From NCBI GenBank assembly GCA_016785225.1, contig JAFBJZ010000344.1, positions 496,001-560,000 of the forward strand: a stretch of DNA of 64,000 nucleotides. The letters are read 5' to 3'. The notes beneath the pieces are model-generated. The model searched no databases, was not told the DNA's origin, and saw nothing but the letters and a program-made list of their open reading frames with translations. This stretch comes from Psettodes erumei. Its lineage: Eukaryota > Chordata > Actinopteri > Pleuronectiformes > Psettodidae. Both the position numbers and the translations under genes were made by a program. Positions 49,477 through 60,159 of the stretch are shown here, piece by piece. Positions within the stretch are counted from its first letter, which is position 1, and every line of letters starts with the position of its first letter.

Positions 49477-49992
49477 TAGGGTTGGGTACTATTCACATTA
49501 AACTGATGGTATGGTACTGGTGTCTGGAATTTTGACAACACATTTTTTGTGTTGTCATTAGTCCTAAGGTGACTAAATAGTGCATACTGTAGTAATTCCC
49601 CATAACAAAGTATGTATTTCACATATTTGTTTTATTTTAAGCTTTTGGACATCTCCCATGTTGTGTTAGCAGTGTGTTGTCTGTGTCGACTTCTGTTGAA
49701 AAGTGGAAAACCACTTGTGACCACTTTGGGCTCATGATTTCCCTGTCTCACTGTTGAGTCACATCAGGCTATTCTTTTTCTTCTTCTATGATGTTTTATT
49801 GGTGATTGGGAAACAGATCTTAGGCGCAATACTGCCACCCACTGATCTGGAGTGTGGATTCCTGTTAGTCTCAGTCTCTCTCTTTCTTGTGTGCTCCAGC
49901 ACCAAAATTTGGCACTGTTTGATTTAACATGCATCAGTACTCTGTAGTACCAGTGTAATTCTGTCAGCAAAAGAGTTTGGTACTCAACCTTA
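49477..49992. mobile_element. Non-autonomous DNA transposon with terminal inverted repeats (MITE-like), about 516 bp
   Basis: The left end TAGGGTTGGGTACTA and the reverse complement of the right end, TAAGGTTGAGTACCA, match at 12 of 15 positions, so the element is bounded by decayed terminal inverted repeats. Inside each end are further related blocks: 'GGTACTGGTGTCTGG' on the left, and 'GTAGTACCAGTGTAATTCTG' on the right in inverted sense. Teleost genomes carry abundant elements with GGTTGGGTAC ends. There is no transposase ORF. The centre contains a different repeat (see 49779-49862), suggesting a nested insertion. Confidence 0.5.
49779..49862 (+). repeat. Nested teleost repeat fragment carrying a CTCF-like core
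   Basis: 'TTCTTCTTCTATGATGTTTT', then 'GGTGATTGGGAAACAG', then 'GCGCAATACTGCCACCCACT' and 'GATCTGGAGTGTGGATTCCT'. I recall this series from a common fish repeat (…TTGGCAA… GCATTACCGCCACCTACTGGACTGGAGTGTGG). It lies inside the inverted-repeat element. The reverse complement of CTGCCACCCACTGA is close to the CTCF core, although two consensus positions have decayed. Confidence 0.35.
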
Positions 49993-51004
49993 GTGGCTTG
50001 ACTGGTCTCACTTTGACCAATTTGATGCGGTTGTCATGGCAACACAGCACCCCCTCCTTCCACTTGTGTTGGGGCCACAGCGATGGGACCAGGCTGATGA
50101 TGACTCCATCTCTCTGTGAAATGATGGTGATGAGACTGCTGCTCTCTGCCTCAGTACATAAACACAGGCTACAGGAAGGAAGATAGGGGACAAAAAGTGA
50201 GGTGCTGCAAGAAGAGGGGAATATCACTGCGCAGGGACAGACTCTGAGGTATTGCACCAAAGCCCAGCAACAGTTCTGCAGCAAACAGGCAATTAATAGG
50301 GCAATTATGCATCATGTACTGGAACATTTGCATTTGCATTTGCTTGTTTTATTATCTCTCACTGCCATAGATGGAAGTCGGATAATGAAGTTGGTCGGGA
50401 TTGAGAATCTATTTCATTCTGAGCAGTATACTGCGAGGATGAGGATTGGCCTTAAGCATTCTAGCAACTCTTCTGCTGCCTCTTCTTCCCTTATGCCTGC
50501 TATACTTTTGCAGTCAGAGGCAAAACAGCTCAAATCATGATTTTTGATCTTTATGTCAGTGGTGCTTTCAGATTGCACACACAAACCATAAATGTATCAA
50601 TATTTCTTTGCATATATCCCAAACAATCTGTTTCTTGCTGTTAACATTTTGAAGCAGGCGGGCACACTCAGCATGTGTTTGCAGATACAGATGTCCTCTC
50701 TCTCTCTGTAATTGAAGTTGATGAAGAGGCCGCCCATGTGTACAGATATTGCTCATGGACCACTTATGAATCAAAGTGACAGACTTAAGCAGTTGATGAT
50801 GTGTTTAGTGGAAGACTTGTTCCTATTCGAGACTGCACATCGACTAGCCAGACTTACAGAACAGAGCAGCCTCCATGTCAGCTGTAAAATCTTTAACTGA
50901 ATGTAACATGCAATCCTACAAATAGCCACAACATGTCAACATTTTTGAGAAAAATACAGATTTCATGAACTAACTATGAACAGGTTATTTAACCATTTTC
51001 TTAG
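49993..51004. other. Non-coding stretch, no gene seen
   Basis: Several overlapping frames up to 112 codons occur on both strands (49964-50540). None has a recognisable domain or splice boundaries, and I regard them as chance. Confidence 0.4.
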
Positions 51005-51048
51005 CTCTAATGTGCAGTCGTCCGCAAGCTGCTCTGCACAATTGGCAG
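51005..51048 (+). CDS. Candidate 44-nt exon, unverified
   Basis: The acceptor 'TTTAACCATTTTCTTAG' precedes 51005, and the donor GCAG/GTAAGATGG follows 51048. Two frames are open, one reading SNVQSSASCSAQLAG and the other LMCSRPQAALHNWQ. It is phase-compatible with the candidate at 13721-13803 on the same strand, which is weak support. I recognise neither peptide. Chance is the leading alternative. Confidence 0.12.
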
Positions 51049-53221
51049 GTAAGATGGAAAATAGAGGAGATGTAAAGGAATGGAAAAGCCACATCTGGAC
51101 GTGTCCTTCCCAGGAGGACCCTTCTCTCCTCCAGCTCTGTAACCTCTGACCTAGAAAGTCTAATTAGCCAGCTCCTATGCTTTTATGTAGAAAAGCAGGA
51201 GAAATGCAGAGCCACGAATATGCAGATAAGGAGTGCACCCTGGGCTGCTTTAACCACGACGGAGTCCAAGTCAAGGTCTTCCACACAGTCTCACAGTTCA
51301 TCAGAAGCTCGTGTAGTCAGCAAATGTTTCAGTGCAAACACTTTTCTGTTGCTTTTTCGCATTTGTCTATCAAAGTGCTATAGGAGAAACATATTTCGAA
51401 ATTGGATTATTTGTTTTTGAAATTTATTTTTGTAACTGCTTCTCTTGTGTTTCTTGTCACATAGTTTTGTAATTGTATGTTTTTAATTTTCTAAAAATAT
51501 GTTTTTTGCTTATGCACTTCTACCTGGTATGGAGTGGGCATTGCCACCAGTGAAAAAGATGATATGATTATTCACAAGATAAGACCCCCTATCTGTGGAA
51601 AGTAGCTGCCATGGGGAACAACCATAGCAACAGTTTGTGCCTCTCAGATAAAGCTGCTGCCCATATATAATGCTAAGTAAAATTAGCAAGTCTTGACAAT
51701 CGCTGTTGGAGAGGTGGCGTGCTACATGACTGAGTAATTTATTCATCTTTGGTGGCGGTAAACACAACACACAGTTGCATAAATACCTGTGTCATATTGA
51801 GAGTTTAAAGAAGATACCTAGAACTGGCAATCAGTATCACTAACATCACCACCATGAACACCAGGGCTACGACTGTGTGCTGGTGCTCGAGCACATGCAC
51901 GCATACACATACACTGGGAGGGATCTCATGGTAGAGCCTGTCAAGCTAGCTCAGCTACAACAGTGTTACCCACACACTGACAATCTCAAAGGGCTGTGAA
52001 TGCGATTCTGCTGACTGTCAAAGCTTCACCAGACTCCCTGTCTTACCAGCAGAGACACGGAGGAGGAGGATCTGACAACCAAAACTATGTTGCTGTCCAT
52101 GCTGCACTGAGTGGTGGTCAGTCAGTGTTCCCAGTGTGATGCAGGGGTGTGAACTGTGGGGGGAACCTATTTCTGCTGCATGTTTTTATATGCTGGATAT
52201 TAACAGAAATTGAGGACGTAGTTATTAGTGTTTCCTATGTGAATGTATCACAATATCAGGGTCTTTTAGTTGATCTAATACAAAACCAGTTGTTATGCTG
52301 TAGTATGTTTGGATAAATGCAAACCCTCATATGTAATTTCACATACCAGCCTTGTCTGTAGGTATTCCTAGAGTATAAATTTAAGAAAGGACTTTGCGAA
52401 GGTTTTGGGGAAAACATGCAATAAATGCCCCCCGCTGTGATAGTAATAGGATCATAATAGAAAATGGAGAGTAAAATAAAACATGAGCATGTGGGGATCT
52501 CTAGAGACAGAATATAAGGCAATAATGGCATGGCATTGATTGACATTTCACTGTTGTTTTTAATCATAATAATATGCTTTCAAGTTAGGAATGGAAATGA
52601 CTTCATGATCATATAATGACAGCTCAATAGCTGTCAGGGTACTGTGTAGAGGATAACATCTTTATTGTTTTCCAGTATTGTATGCTGACAGAGCATTGAC
52701 TTACAATGAAAAAAGTTTCTTTCTGGGTGTGTCTGATGTACAATTAATGGTCATGGTTATTCAAATCCATCGTTGCTTTTTGTGTCACTGAGCACCTTAA
52801 TTGTTTCTGATATCACACATTAATGTGCTTTCTTTTGGTCTCAGCAGCCTTTAATTTTCTATTATGTAGTAGCAATAAATTTCAGTTATGACTTTGATGA
52901 GGAAAGATGCTGCACTGCAGAGCATTGGTATAGTGACAAAACTTTTGTTTCGGTGAGCTGACAAAAAGAAAAAGAAAAAAATAACACACAGGCACGTCCA
53001 GCAGAGTAATCCAAGTCCTATTCACACATATCAAAAAGCAGCTCTCCATTCAATACAATACTGTGAGTAGATGGGCTTTAAATTTGCATATTAGCTTTGC
53101 TGAAAGCCAATTACAGAGAGACACTATTTGTCGTTCCTTTCATTCTGTAGTCTAGTTTTTGAAAGTATCGGCCAAGGTGAGAATGCATATTCATGACTGG
53201 GCAATGTGCAGCCCATTAATG
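51049..53221. other. Non-coding stretch, no gene seen
   Basis: A tiny splice-bounded segment at 53156-53176 is noted as a finding. 53075-53110 contains 'ATTTGCATATTAGC', an octamer-like word. No coding gene was recognised. Confidence 0.4.
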
Positions 53222-53246
53222 GTGTGTGTGTGTGTGGTGTGTGTGT
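53222..53246 (+). repeat. (GT)n microsatellite, interrupted
   Basis: Two GT runs separated by an extra G. Confidence 0.92.
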
Positions 53247-53689
53247 TTTGTGTAGGTGGACTCAGTGTTATAAACAAGTGGTACCATTAAAGAGCGTATG
53301 AATGCCCCTGACTCTGCTGCCAGAACCTGGACTCTCCTCAGTCAGTAATTACTGGGAGAGTTTTGATTAGAGTGCCACAGGGATATGAAAGACTTTTTTT
53401 CTGCATTACAGAGAACAGACAGCCATATGGATCTTGACCAGATTCAAATAAAAAGCAAAGGAGAAATTAAACTGCCATGTATTTAAAACAGTTTTTCAAA
53501 AACTGTATGGTGCTGCATAAGGGGATAAGATTTCTGGTTATACATCTCTCAAGAGATAGCTTACTGCAGCAAAGGTGATGTGGAAGTTTGAAAATGTTAC
53601 ACAGTAAGTGAACCAATTCCAAACTTCTTTGCAGAGCATTTTCATCTTTAACAAAGTTATTCTTATGGCTAAAAAACAGATCTCCATTG
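53247..53689. other. Non-coding stretch, no gene seen
   Basis: Nothing notable. Confidence 0.4.
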
Positions 53690-54020
53690 CCTTTTTGACC
53701 ATCATGTTCAGGGTCATTAACCTTAATGCTTGAAGTTCCTTCTCAATCTACAAAGGATAATATATTGACAATGCTAAGGACTATTGGCTCATTAAGGACC
53801 AAGCCTTGCTAATAGGCTTGAAAGAGTTCAATGCAATATTAATGTTATAGGGTTTCTCACAGCAGCCATTCAGAGACCATTCAGTGAGGTCTCCTAATTA
53901 TTGATGGGCCAAATTACAAGAAAGACTTCATCACATCTAGTGAATAAAGGATTTATGCTTGCTGAATGCAGTGCATGCTAATGTAAAACTGTAATAAAGA
54001 GTATTTAATATGTCTATCAT
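53690..54020. promoter_or_regulatory. Putative conserved non-coding element, TAAT-rich
   Basis: About a dozen TAAT/ATTA cores are spread over 330 bp ('GGTCATTAACCTTAATGC', 'GGCTCATTAAGGACC', 'CTCCTAATTATTGATGG', 'GCATGCTAATG') in repeat-free sequence. It resembles conserved developmental enhancers. Inference from composition only. Confidence 0.25.
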
Positions 54021-54566
54021 TTATTTGTGTCATCTACTCCCACTTCCAGCTAAAGTATTAAGTGTGACTGTTTGAGACACTTCTCAAAGTGAAATGTTCA
54101 AACTCAGACTTTGCAGTTGGTATGGTACTTATTCCAAAGATAACTGAATCTGATGGGTGGGTTTTGTTTTAGTTAGTTAAGATTTTTTTAAATACTGCCA
54201 ATTACTTTGAACACTGCTAATGTCAAATATTACTACATGAATTAAATGTATGTTATTGCCCATCAGTTCAAGTAACTGCTTTGCAGTTCTAGGTCAAGAC
54301 AATAGTACAAAATGTCATATTGTCTTAGTAAGCAAGCACTGATTTAGAGATAAAAGTATACAAAATGTTGCTGCCTTACTGTCACACTCTAGGATGCTTT
54401 TCGTGCACACTGCTGTAATCATCTATTTCCCATTTCCAGAGCTTCCGTCTCTGTCTGACATGCATTAAGATAACACTAGTTTATTCTTTTAAGCTGCTTA
54501 TATGTTTGATTCATGTGAAAGCTTAATGTAAGGCAATATGCAGAACGTGCTGTTTTTTCTTCTCAG
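54021..54566. other. Non-coding stretch, no gene seen
   Basis: AT-rich. The last 20 bases are the pyrimidine tract in front of the candidate exon at 54567. Confidence 0.4.
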
Positions 54567-54664
54567 GGAATCCCATATACGGTTATACGATCACCAATGA
54601 CATTGGTCCCATATCATTTGACCATGACCAGATATCACTTGTTGCTCAACCTCAAAGGGGCTAA
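54567..54664 (+). CDS. Candidate terminal coding exon, unverified
   Basis: A strong acceptor, 'GTGCTGTTTTTTCTTCTCAG', ends at 54566. Read in the frame that uses two bases for the split codon, the exon encodes NPIYGYTITNDIGPISFDHD and then QISLVAQPQRG, with a TAA at 54662-54664. The peptide is hydrophilic and tail-like. NPIY is of the NPxY type found in cytoplasmic tails, though four residues are weak evidence. A second frame is also open for 37 codons to a TAA at 54680-54682. A 3' UTR would follow, but I cannot name a polyadenylation site with confidence. A chance open frame of this length is common in any sequence, so only the acceptor lifts this above noise. Confidence 0.18.
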
Positions 54665-57600
54665 AATTATATTTTCTTTTTAAACAATGGATCAAATCAC
54701 ATTGTGTAATGTTAAAGGGGTCTCTTATGGTAACAAACACAGTGACCAAATGTATTAGTTTTCTAGAGCCTCTCACTGTTTTGGTTTTCTGGCCTGCAAC
54801 CTCCTGCTGTCATTCACTCTCAGTGCTCTCATAGCATTTTTTTTGTCCACAGCAGGCATCTGTTTTTTAGGGAAAAAAAGAAAAGAAAAAAAAAGCCCCA
54901 AATGGGAGACTGAGAAATTCAGCAACTTGGGCCGCAGCATTGACGAGTTTCATGTCTGCAGAATAAGTGTTTGCTGCTTAGTTCAACTTCAAATTGAAAA
55001 GTAATATATCTGTGTTGCGTTTATAGCTTGTGCCTGCTGTCAAATTATATGTATACTGACACAGATGAAATGTGTACATAGTCTCCAGGAAAAGATTATG
55101 TTTATTTTTTATATTATTTATTTTTCTTTGATGTATCTCATTCATACCTAGGCTGTCCTATGTGAATTGCTGGCATTACACTACAGCTATTATCAATGGT
55201 TCACAGTCAGACACTCTGAAGGGACCTGTATTGTTCTGCTGCAAAACATGTTTGTTGAGCCACCTTAATTAAAAAGCTTGACAGTACAGTCTTACAAAGC
55301 TCTCATAATCCAATTTAAATCAAATTTCTCTGTGCACTTAATGGGAACTTGTCAGTGAAATATGTCAGGTATGGTGAGGATACCCCTAATCATGGAAGAA
55401 AAAGAAATGCAAGAAACAAGGTGACTGTAGACTGAAACAAAGTTGGGAGAGTCGAAAAAAGGTGACGTAGCTCTCCAACTGACTAAGAAACAACTCCCCT
55501 TCCCCTCTTTTCTCCTCTTTTGTCTCTCGTCTGTGCATTATCTGAGCGATGGTTTGTGATCACACTTACCTACATACACATCTGTCTCTCATTAAAATCT
55601 GTGTGCGAGAATCAGTACTTCCTCACATATGTGACTGTTTAGCATCTTTGTTAGAACAGCCCCATCTTTTATCTAACGCCTCTATCTGCCTCCCTCCCTC
55701 TCTCTCTCTCCCCCTTTCAGTTTCACCACACCTCAGTGTTTTGTTGTGGCTTTTGTTCTTGCTCACTGCTCCCACCTTTAATTCTGAATTTCTCACACAG
55801 ATACAATGTGGAGTCAATGGTAGCAGTCCCAGAAGCAGTCCCTTCTTTTCAGTTCTATCTCTGCTCCCTTTTATCCAGCAGTGATGAATGGAAAGAAAAA
55901 TGCTGTGAGACAATTAGACAAGGCCGCATGATGCTGTTATGGCTGAGCCCGCTCCCCCACCACAAAAACAGACATTCATGTTCCTCCCAGAGGCTCAGCA
56001 CCTATAGAGAAATAAAGGGACGGAATGATGCGCACATCCACATGCTGTAGCCACATGTGCACTTGGTGGACATGTCGTTGTCTGTGAATGTTACGATTTC
56101 AAAAGGTACTATGATGACAGCTAGCTTCAGCTGCTAAAATCACCACCAATATCAAGCTGTTACCTCACCAGGGCGCATCATTGTGGTGGCCCCTACAAAA
56201 GCTGCTGTTAGCCAAGACGTCTATGATAAAACCAGTTGTTCTGCCAAGGGCCAGGGATGAGGGTGATGTTTCATGCTGAGGCTGCATGTGGGGAGCACCA
56301 TGTGTCAACAATGTACGGATCTCACAGATCGGAGATGTGGGGGACATCATCTTACCTTAAGGCAATAAGCCAGTTGTTGTTTTTTTCATTTGAACATAGT
56401 ATTCTTTGTGCTCAGCTTTGCTCTGTTCTCAGCCTTTGTATTCCCTAACTTGTGCTTGTGCTTTATTCACTTTAAACAGTAATTTCTTTATTTCTGTTTC
56501 TACTTTTTCTGTTTGGTGGAAGAATGAAATATAAGTTTCCCTTGTTCAAAACAAGAAGAGACTAAGGCTCTATTCCGGCCCTAGTTACAAATTGAGGGCA
56601 TTTTGCAAGTGGACATCATGTGTGCACTTTCTCAGCCCGCAGTATCAGACTATCCTCCTGTTGACTGTGTATTATTAGCTAGTCATATCCAGTGAAAAAT
56701 ATGTGATCCTTTGTTCTCCATCTCTGTCAAGCAAAACCCTGCAAGGTGTTTTGTGTAAGGTGTTATGAGGTTTACATGGATCACTTATAGGACAATTCAA
56801 TTCCTATTTCTGTTTCCATACTATGGAGCTGTAGCTTGATTAATGGTGGAAGGCAGTCCCTCCACATATGTGTAAATATGATCTGCTTTGCAGGACTTTT
56901 GGTCCACGAATAGAGGGAAAGATATGGTTTGCCTCTAGATTATTGCACATGCAATAAGTGTATGAGTACTGTGTACAAAAATTGCATGGATTTAATGAAG
57001 GAATGGTGAGGATGAGGTGGAGCAGGTGGCAGGCAGAGGCTGGGGACTGGCCGGATGGCAATAATTGGGATGTCGGAGTCCGGCCTGTGGTTTGCAGCAA
57101 GTGGAGACAGGAATCGGGTGATCAAGCCACACCCACAGCACATACATACATAGACAGTTGAACAAGGGGATGTGGGAAAAACATGCATGGAAAATAGAGT
57201 TGTGGCAGAGTGGTAACAATGTTTTCTGTGATAAAGACTTAATAAATGGCTATTTGCATCACTTAAAGAACAGAATGTTTATCTGTGCTCATAAAAGTGC
57301 CAATTATGAAACTACAAGCAAGAAACAGTGGAACAACATGTATGTAAGCATGCATGCATGTGTCTGTATATCCTACATGTGCACATTCAAAGATGAATAG
57401 GATTTAACTGTTATTCAAATCAAATATGCACAGGACACTTTGTGTCAACATTTCATGTTGAAGTGAGTGTTGAAATGTTGAAAAAGAGGCATTTCTACTG
57501 CACACAGGCACATTTACTGTACACTGCTGTAGTGGCTGTGTTTCTTTCTCTGTTTTTCATTTCTGGAAGACAAAAATGTGATTACACCTGATCTAAAATG

Positions 57601-59223
57601 GTAACTAATGTCACCACACAAGATATACGCATGAGAAAACTGATGCCTGTTCTGCATCAGGAAGCACGAGCACCAGATAAATTCCTGTTTGTTCAAATGC
57701 ATCTGTTAGACATGTCTGTCAGAAGAAACTGATGATAACCAGCTCACTGTCTCAGAGAATTTCCTTCTCTGAAAATTTTCCCCTGCAGTGACACCATTAC
57801 TAGTTTGTCTCCCTACAGTAGAAGTGGGGTGTAGCAGGTGGTCAAGGCACAAGTGTGGATGTTAAGAGAACACTCAGAGCTGTCAAGACTTGCAATTCCA
57901 TCCTCCTGTCTCCTCTCACAGAGAATTACACCTTGTCTTGAGCACTTGCCGCTGAATTTCTGTGTCTCCTCTTGTAAGGCTAGATTTACATGACAGTAAG
58001 TGGGATTATAATACACACAACTGTCATCAGGAGAACCATTTATAACTGTGGCTGTAGGCAGGGTATATATGAATGGTCAAACATTCTATAAAATACTAGC
58101 ATGGAATCCATGAAAATATATGTTTTTGAAAGCCTTTATGTTTTGTACTTGTAAAACAGAAGGAATTTGAGTTAAATCTCAACTTCTTGGGCTTTTTGTA
58201 ACATTTGTTCAATGTAATGACAATTTGACAGTGCAAATGGATTCAATATTTTGCCCTTCCGTGTTGTGATGCTAAAGATTATACATGGATTTGTGGCATC
58301 ATTTGTGTGATAAATTATAAAATTTGAATGTAGTTTGTACCACATTTTCCTTTCATCCTACCAATTTCTAAAAGAAGTGGCATATATACATACATCTATC
58401 AATATCTATAAAAATAGATATTTAGTAGCTTGTCAGGATGATGAGCAATGAAGCCAGGACTTAACAACAGCACCTGACAATGGAACCATTTCAGTGTTTT
58501 CAATTATACATTATTTAGGCTCTGTAGTGGAAGCAAGTCTCGCTTGAACGACATATTGAGAACTCCGCCTGGCAGCAAAATGAGAAAGCCAACATGATTT
58601 GCATTCTGTGGCAGGGCTGTTAACTTGTCATCAGCAACACTTGACAATTGAATGAAAATAAACATCTACAACCTGCACTCTGTGGAGTTAAAATCCAATT
58701 TAAGTCTGAAGAGGTTTTTGAAACATCCATTATTGCCTTGTTCTCTTGTGTTTTTTTTTCTTTTCTTTTTCACATCCAGAGTAAGATTCCCAGTTAATTT
58801 ACTATTCACTTTCATCCTGCACTGTTGTTTACAAACAGCTAGCAATAGACTTGTCATGACAGTTACATCTTGGACAATGTGATGATGCTGAAATCAGTGG
58901 AGTCATAAATAACTGGGGAAAAACAGAAGATGAGACTCCTGTTTATCCACACGTGCACATTACTATATCCATGACACAGCTGACGTTTTTCTTGTGACCC
59001 CGATGGGGTGGGGTGGGGGGTTAAAATTCAAGCAAAATAGAGCACCAACACTCATTTTGATTAAGTTTGAGTTTCGACTGACTGAACAATTCAATTCTTG
59101 ATCATACAGTAATGTCAGATGAATACCAATGCTTAAATTTCTTTCACTTTCAGCAAGTGAGCAACACTTGTTTTTTTTAATATAAAACTGAATGTTACAG
59201 GCTTAGTTAGAAACACATCCCCC
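54665..59223. other. Non-coding stretch, no gene seen
   Basis: A strong pyrimidine tract (55689-55718, including (TC)n) ends in CAG at 55720 and is followed by a 109-codon open frame to 56050 with no recognisable domain. Several other open frames (56165-56350, 56940-57219) lack splice support. A G-rich run lies at 59005-59020. The rest is unremarkable. Confidence 0.4.
55689..55714 (+). repeat. Pyrimidine-rich (TC)n/(CCCT)n tract
   Basis: CCTCCCTCCC followed by TCTCTCTCTCTC and CCCC. Confidence 0.88.
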
Positions 59224-59240
59224 AATAATAATAATAATAA
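59224..59240 (+). repeat. (AAT)5 microsatellite with A-rich tail
   Basis: Five AAT units, then poly-A-rich sequence. Confidence 0.88.
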
Positions 59241-59449
59241 AAAAATAAAACGTGCAAAATGATTAAAAAATGACACATCTATAATTCCTATGTCTACATG
59301 TGCAAAACGGTTGAGCAAGAACAATAACGAAATATGTGCACCACTTAAGGGCATCATCATCATGCATATTCGAAAAAATAAACGCTATCCCATGCAGGTA
59401 CACATGGATTGTCAGTAGCAGATGCTTCAACTAAGTACAGACATCCACT

Positions 59450-59973
59450 TTAATGATGACTTTGAGCACACACAGGGCGCGAGCTGAAAGTCTGCTCACT
59501 AATTCATCCGTTTGTGTGACAAGACGTCAGCTTGATATCTACAGACAGCTGCTAGCTAGCATTAGCTGCCCGGCAGGGACAGACTGAATAAAGTCGAACC
59601 AACACAATGTTCAGTCGACTTCCACAGAGACAAAACACCATCAATTCAACAAACCCAGAGCAGTGAGCAGTTTATTCAGTCTATCATATTCTTAGTGTAG
59701 TAGCTAGACACCCCTCCTTTGCACAATATGAGAGGAACACAACACTGAGCTGTGCTGGAGCTGCAGGTTGAGAGAAAAATACCATCTAGCGGGAATCGGT
59801 ATTTACATTCGCAAGCTAGGGTAGCTAATTAGTTTCCTCTTTCTGAGTGAAATCTAGTTAGCTTAGCTTGTTGGGGTTCACTTTTTCAGCAGAATACAAA
59901 CCTAACAGTACGACTGTAAACTAGGTGGGCTCGTTGGGGATAAAACATTAACATCCATTTGGTTTATAGAGCT
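59450..59973. promoter_or_regulatory. CpG-enriched promoter-like stretch
   Basis: By eye there are roughly 13 CpGs in about 520 bp of otherwise CpG-poor sequence, including 'GGGCGCGAGC', 'AAGACGTCAGC' (a near-CRE), 'GCCCGGCAGGG' and 'GTTCAGTCGAC'. The stretch contains 'GCTGCTAGCTAGCATTAGCT' plus further 'AGCTAGGGTAGCTAATTAG' and 'TAGTTAGCTTAGC' words. In my experience GCTAGCTAGC/TTAGC clusters are frequent around teleost transcription start regions. No TATA box or clear first-exon donor was found, so orientation is undetermined. Confidence 0.25.
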
Positions 59974-60159
59974 ATGATATGTTCCTGTCAGTCGTGCACC
60001 ACAGGAGTTGACAGCACATCAACTAACAATAGCGGCTATCAAACGTCAGTCAGCATCAGCCATGGGAAATACCCATCTGGAGGCTTTTGTTCTCAGATGC
60101 TGTTTCCACAAGTATGTCCAAAAATTGTTTCATCCACAAGAATCACAGAATCAGTTTGA
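59974..60159 (+). CDS. Small ORF downstream of a promoter-like stretch, unverified
   Basis: A 61-codon frame starts at an ATG (context GAGCTATGA). It encodes MICSCQSCTTGVDSTSTNNS and continues through YQTSVSISHGKYPSGGF to ...SSTRITESV. It is Ser/Thr-rich, has six cysteines with four of them clustered in the first half, and has no hydrophobic signal segment. The start is chosen as the first ATG. It resembles ordinary coding composition more than most frames here and lies just downstream of the CpG-enriched stretch. No homologue is recognised, and no donor or intron is evident. Chance remains likely. Confidence 0.15.
   Translation: MICSCQSCTTGVDSTSTNNSGYQTSVSISHGKYPSGGFCSQMLFPQVCPKIVSSTRITESV

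Noticed and set aside
59005..59020. G-quadruplex motif
   Set aside because: Three runs (4, 4 and 6) without a fourth separated run.
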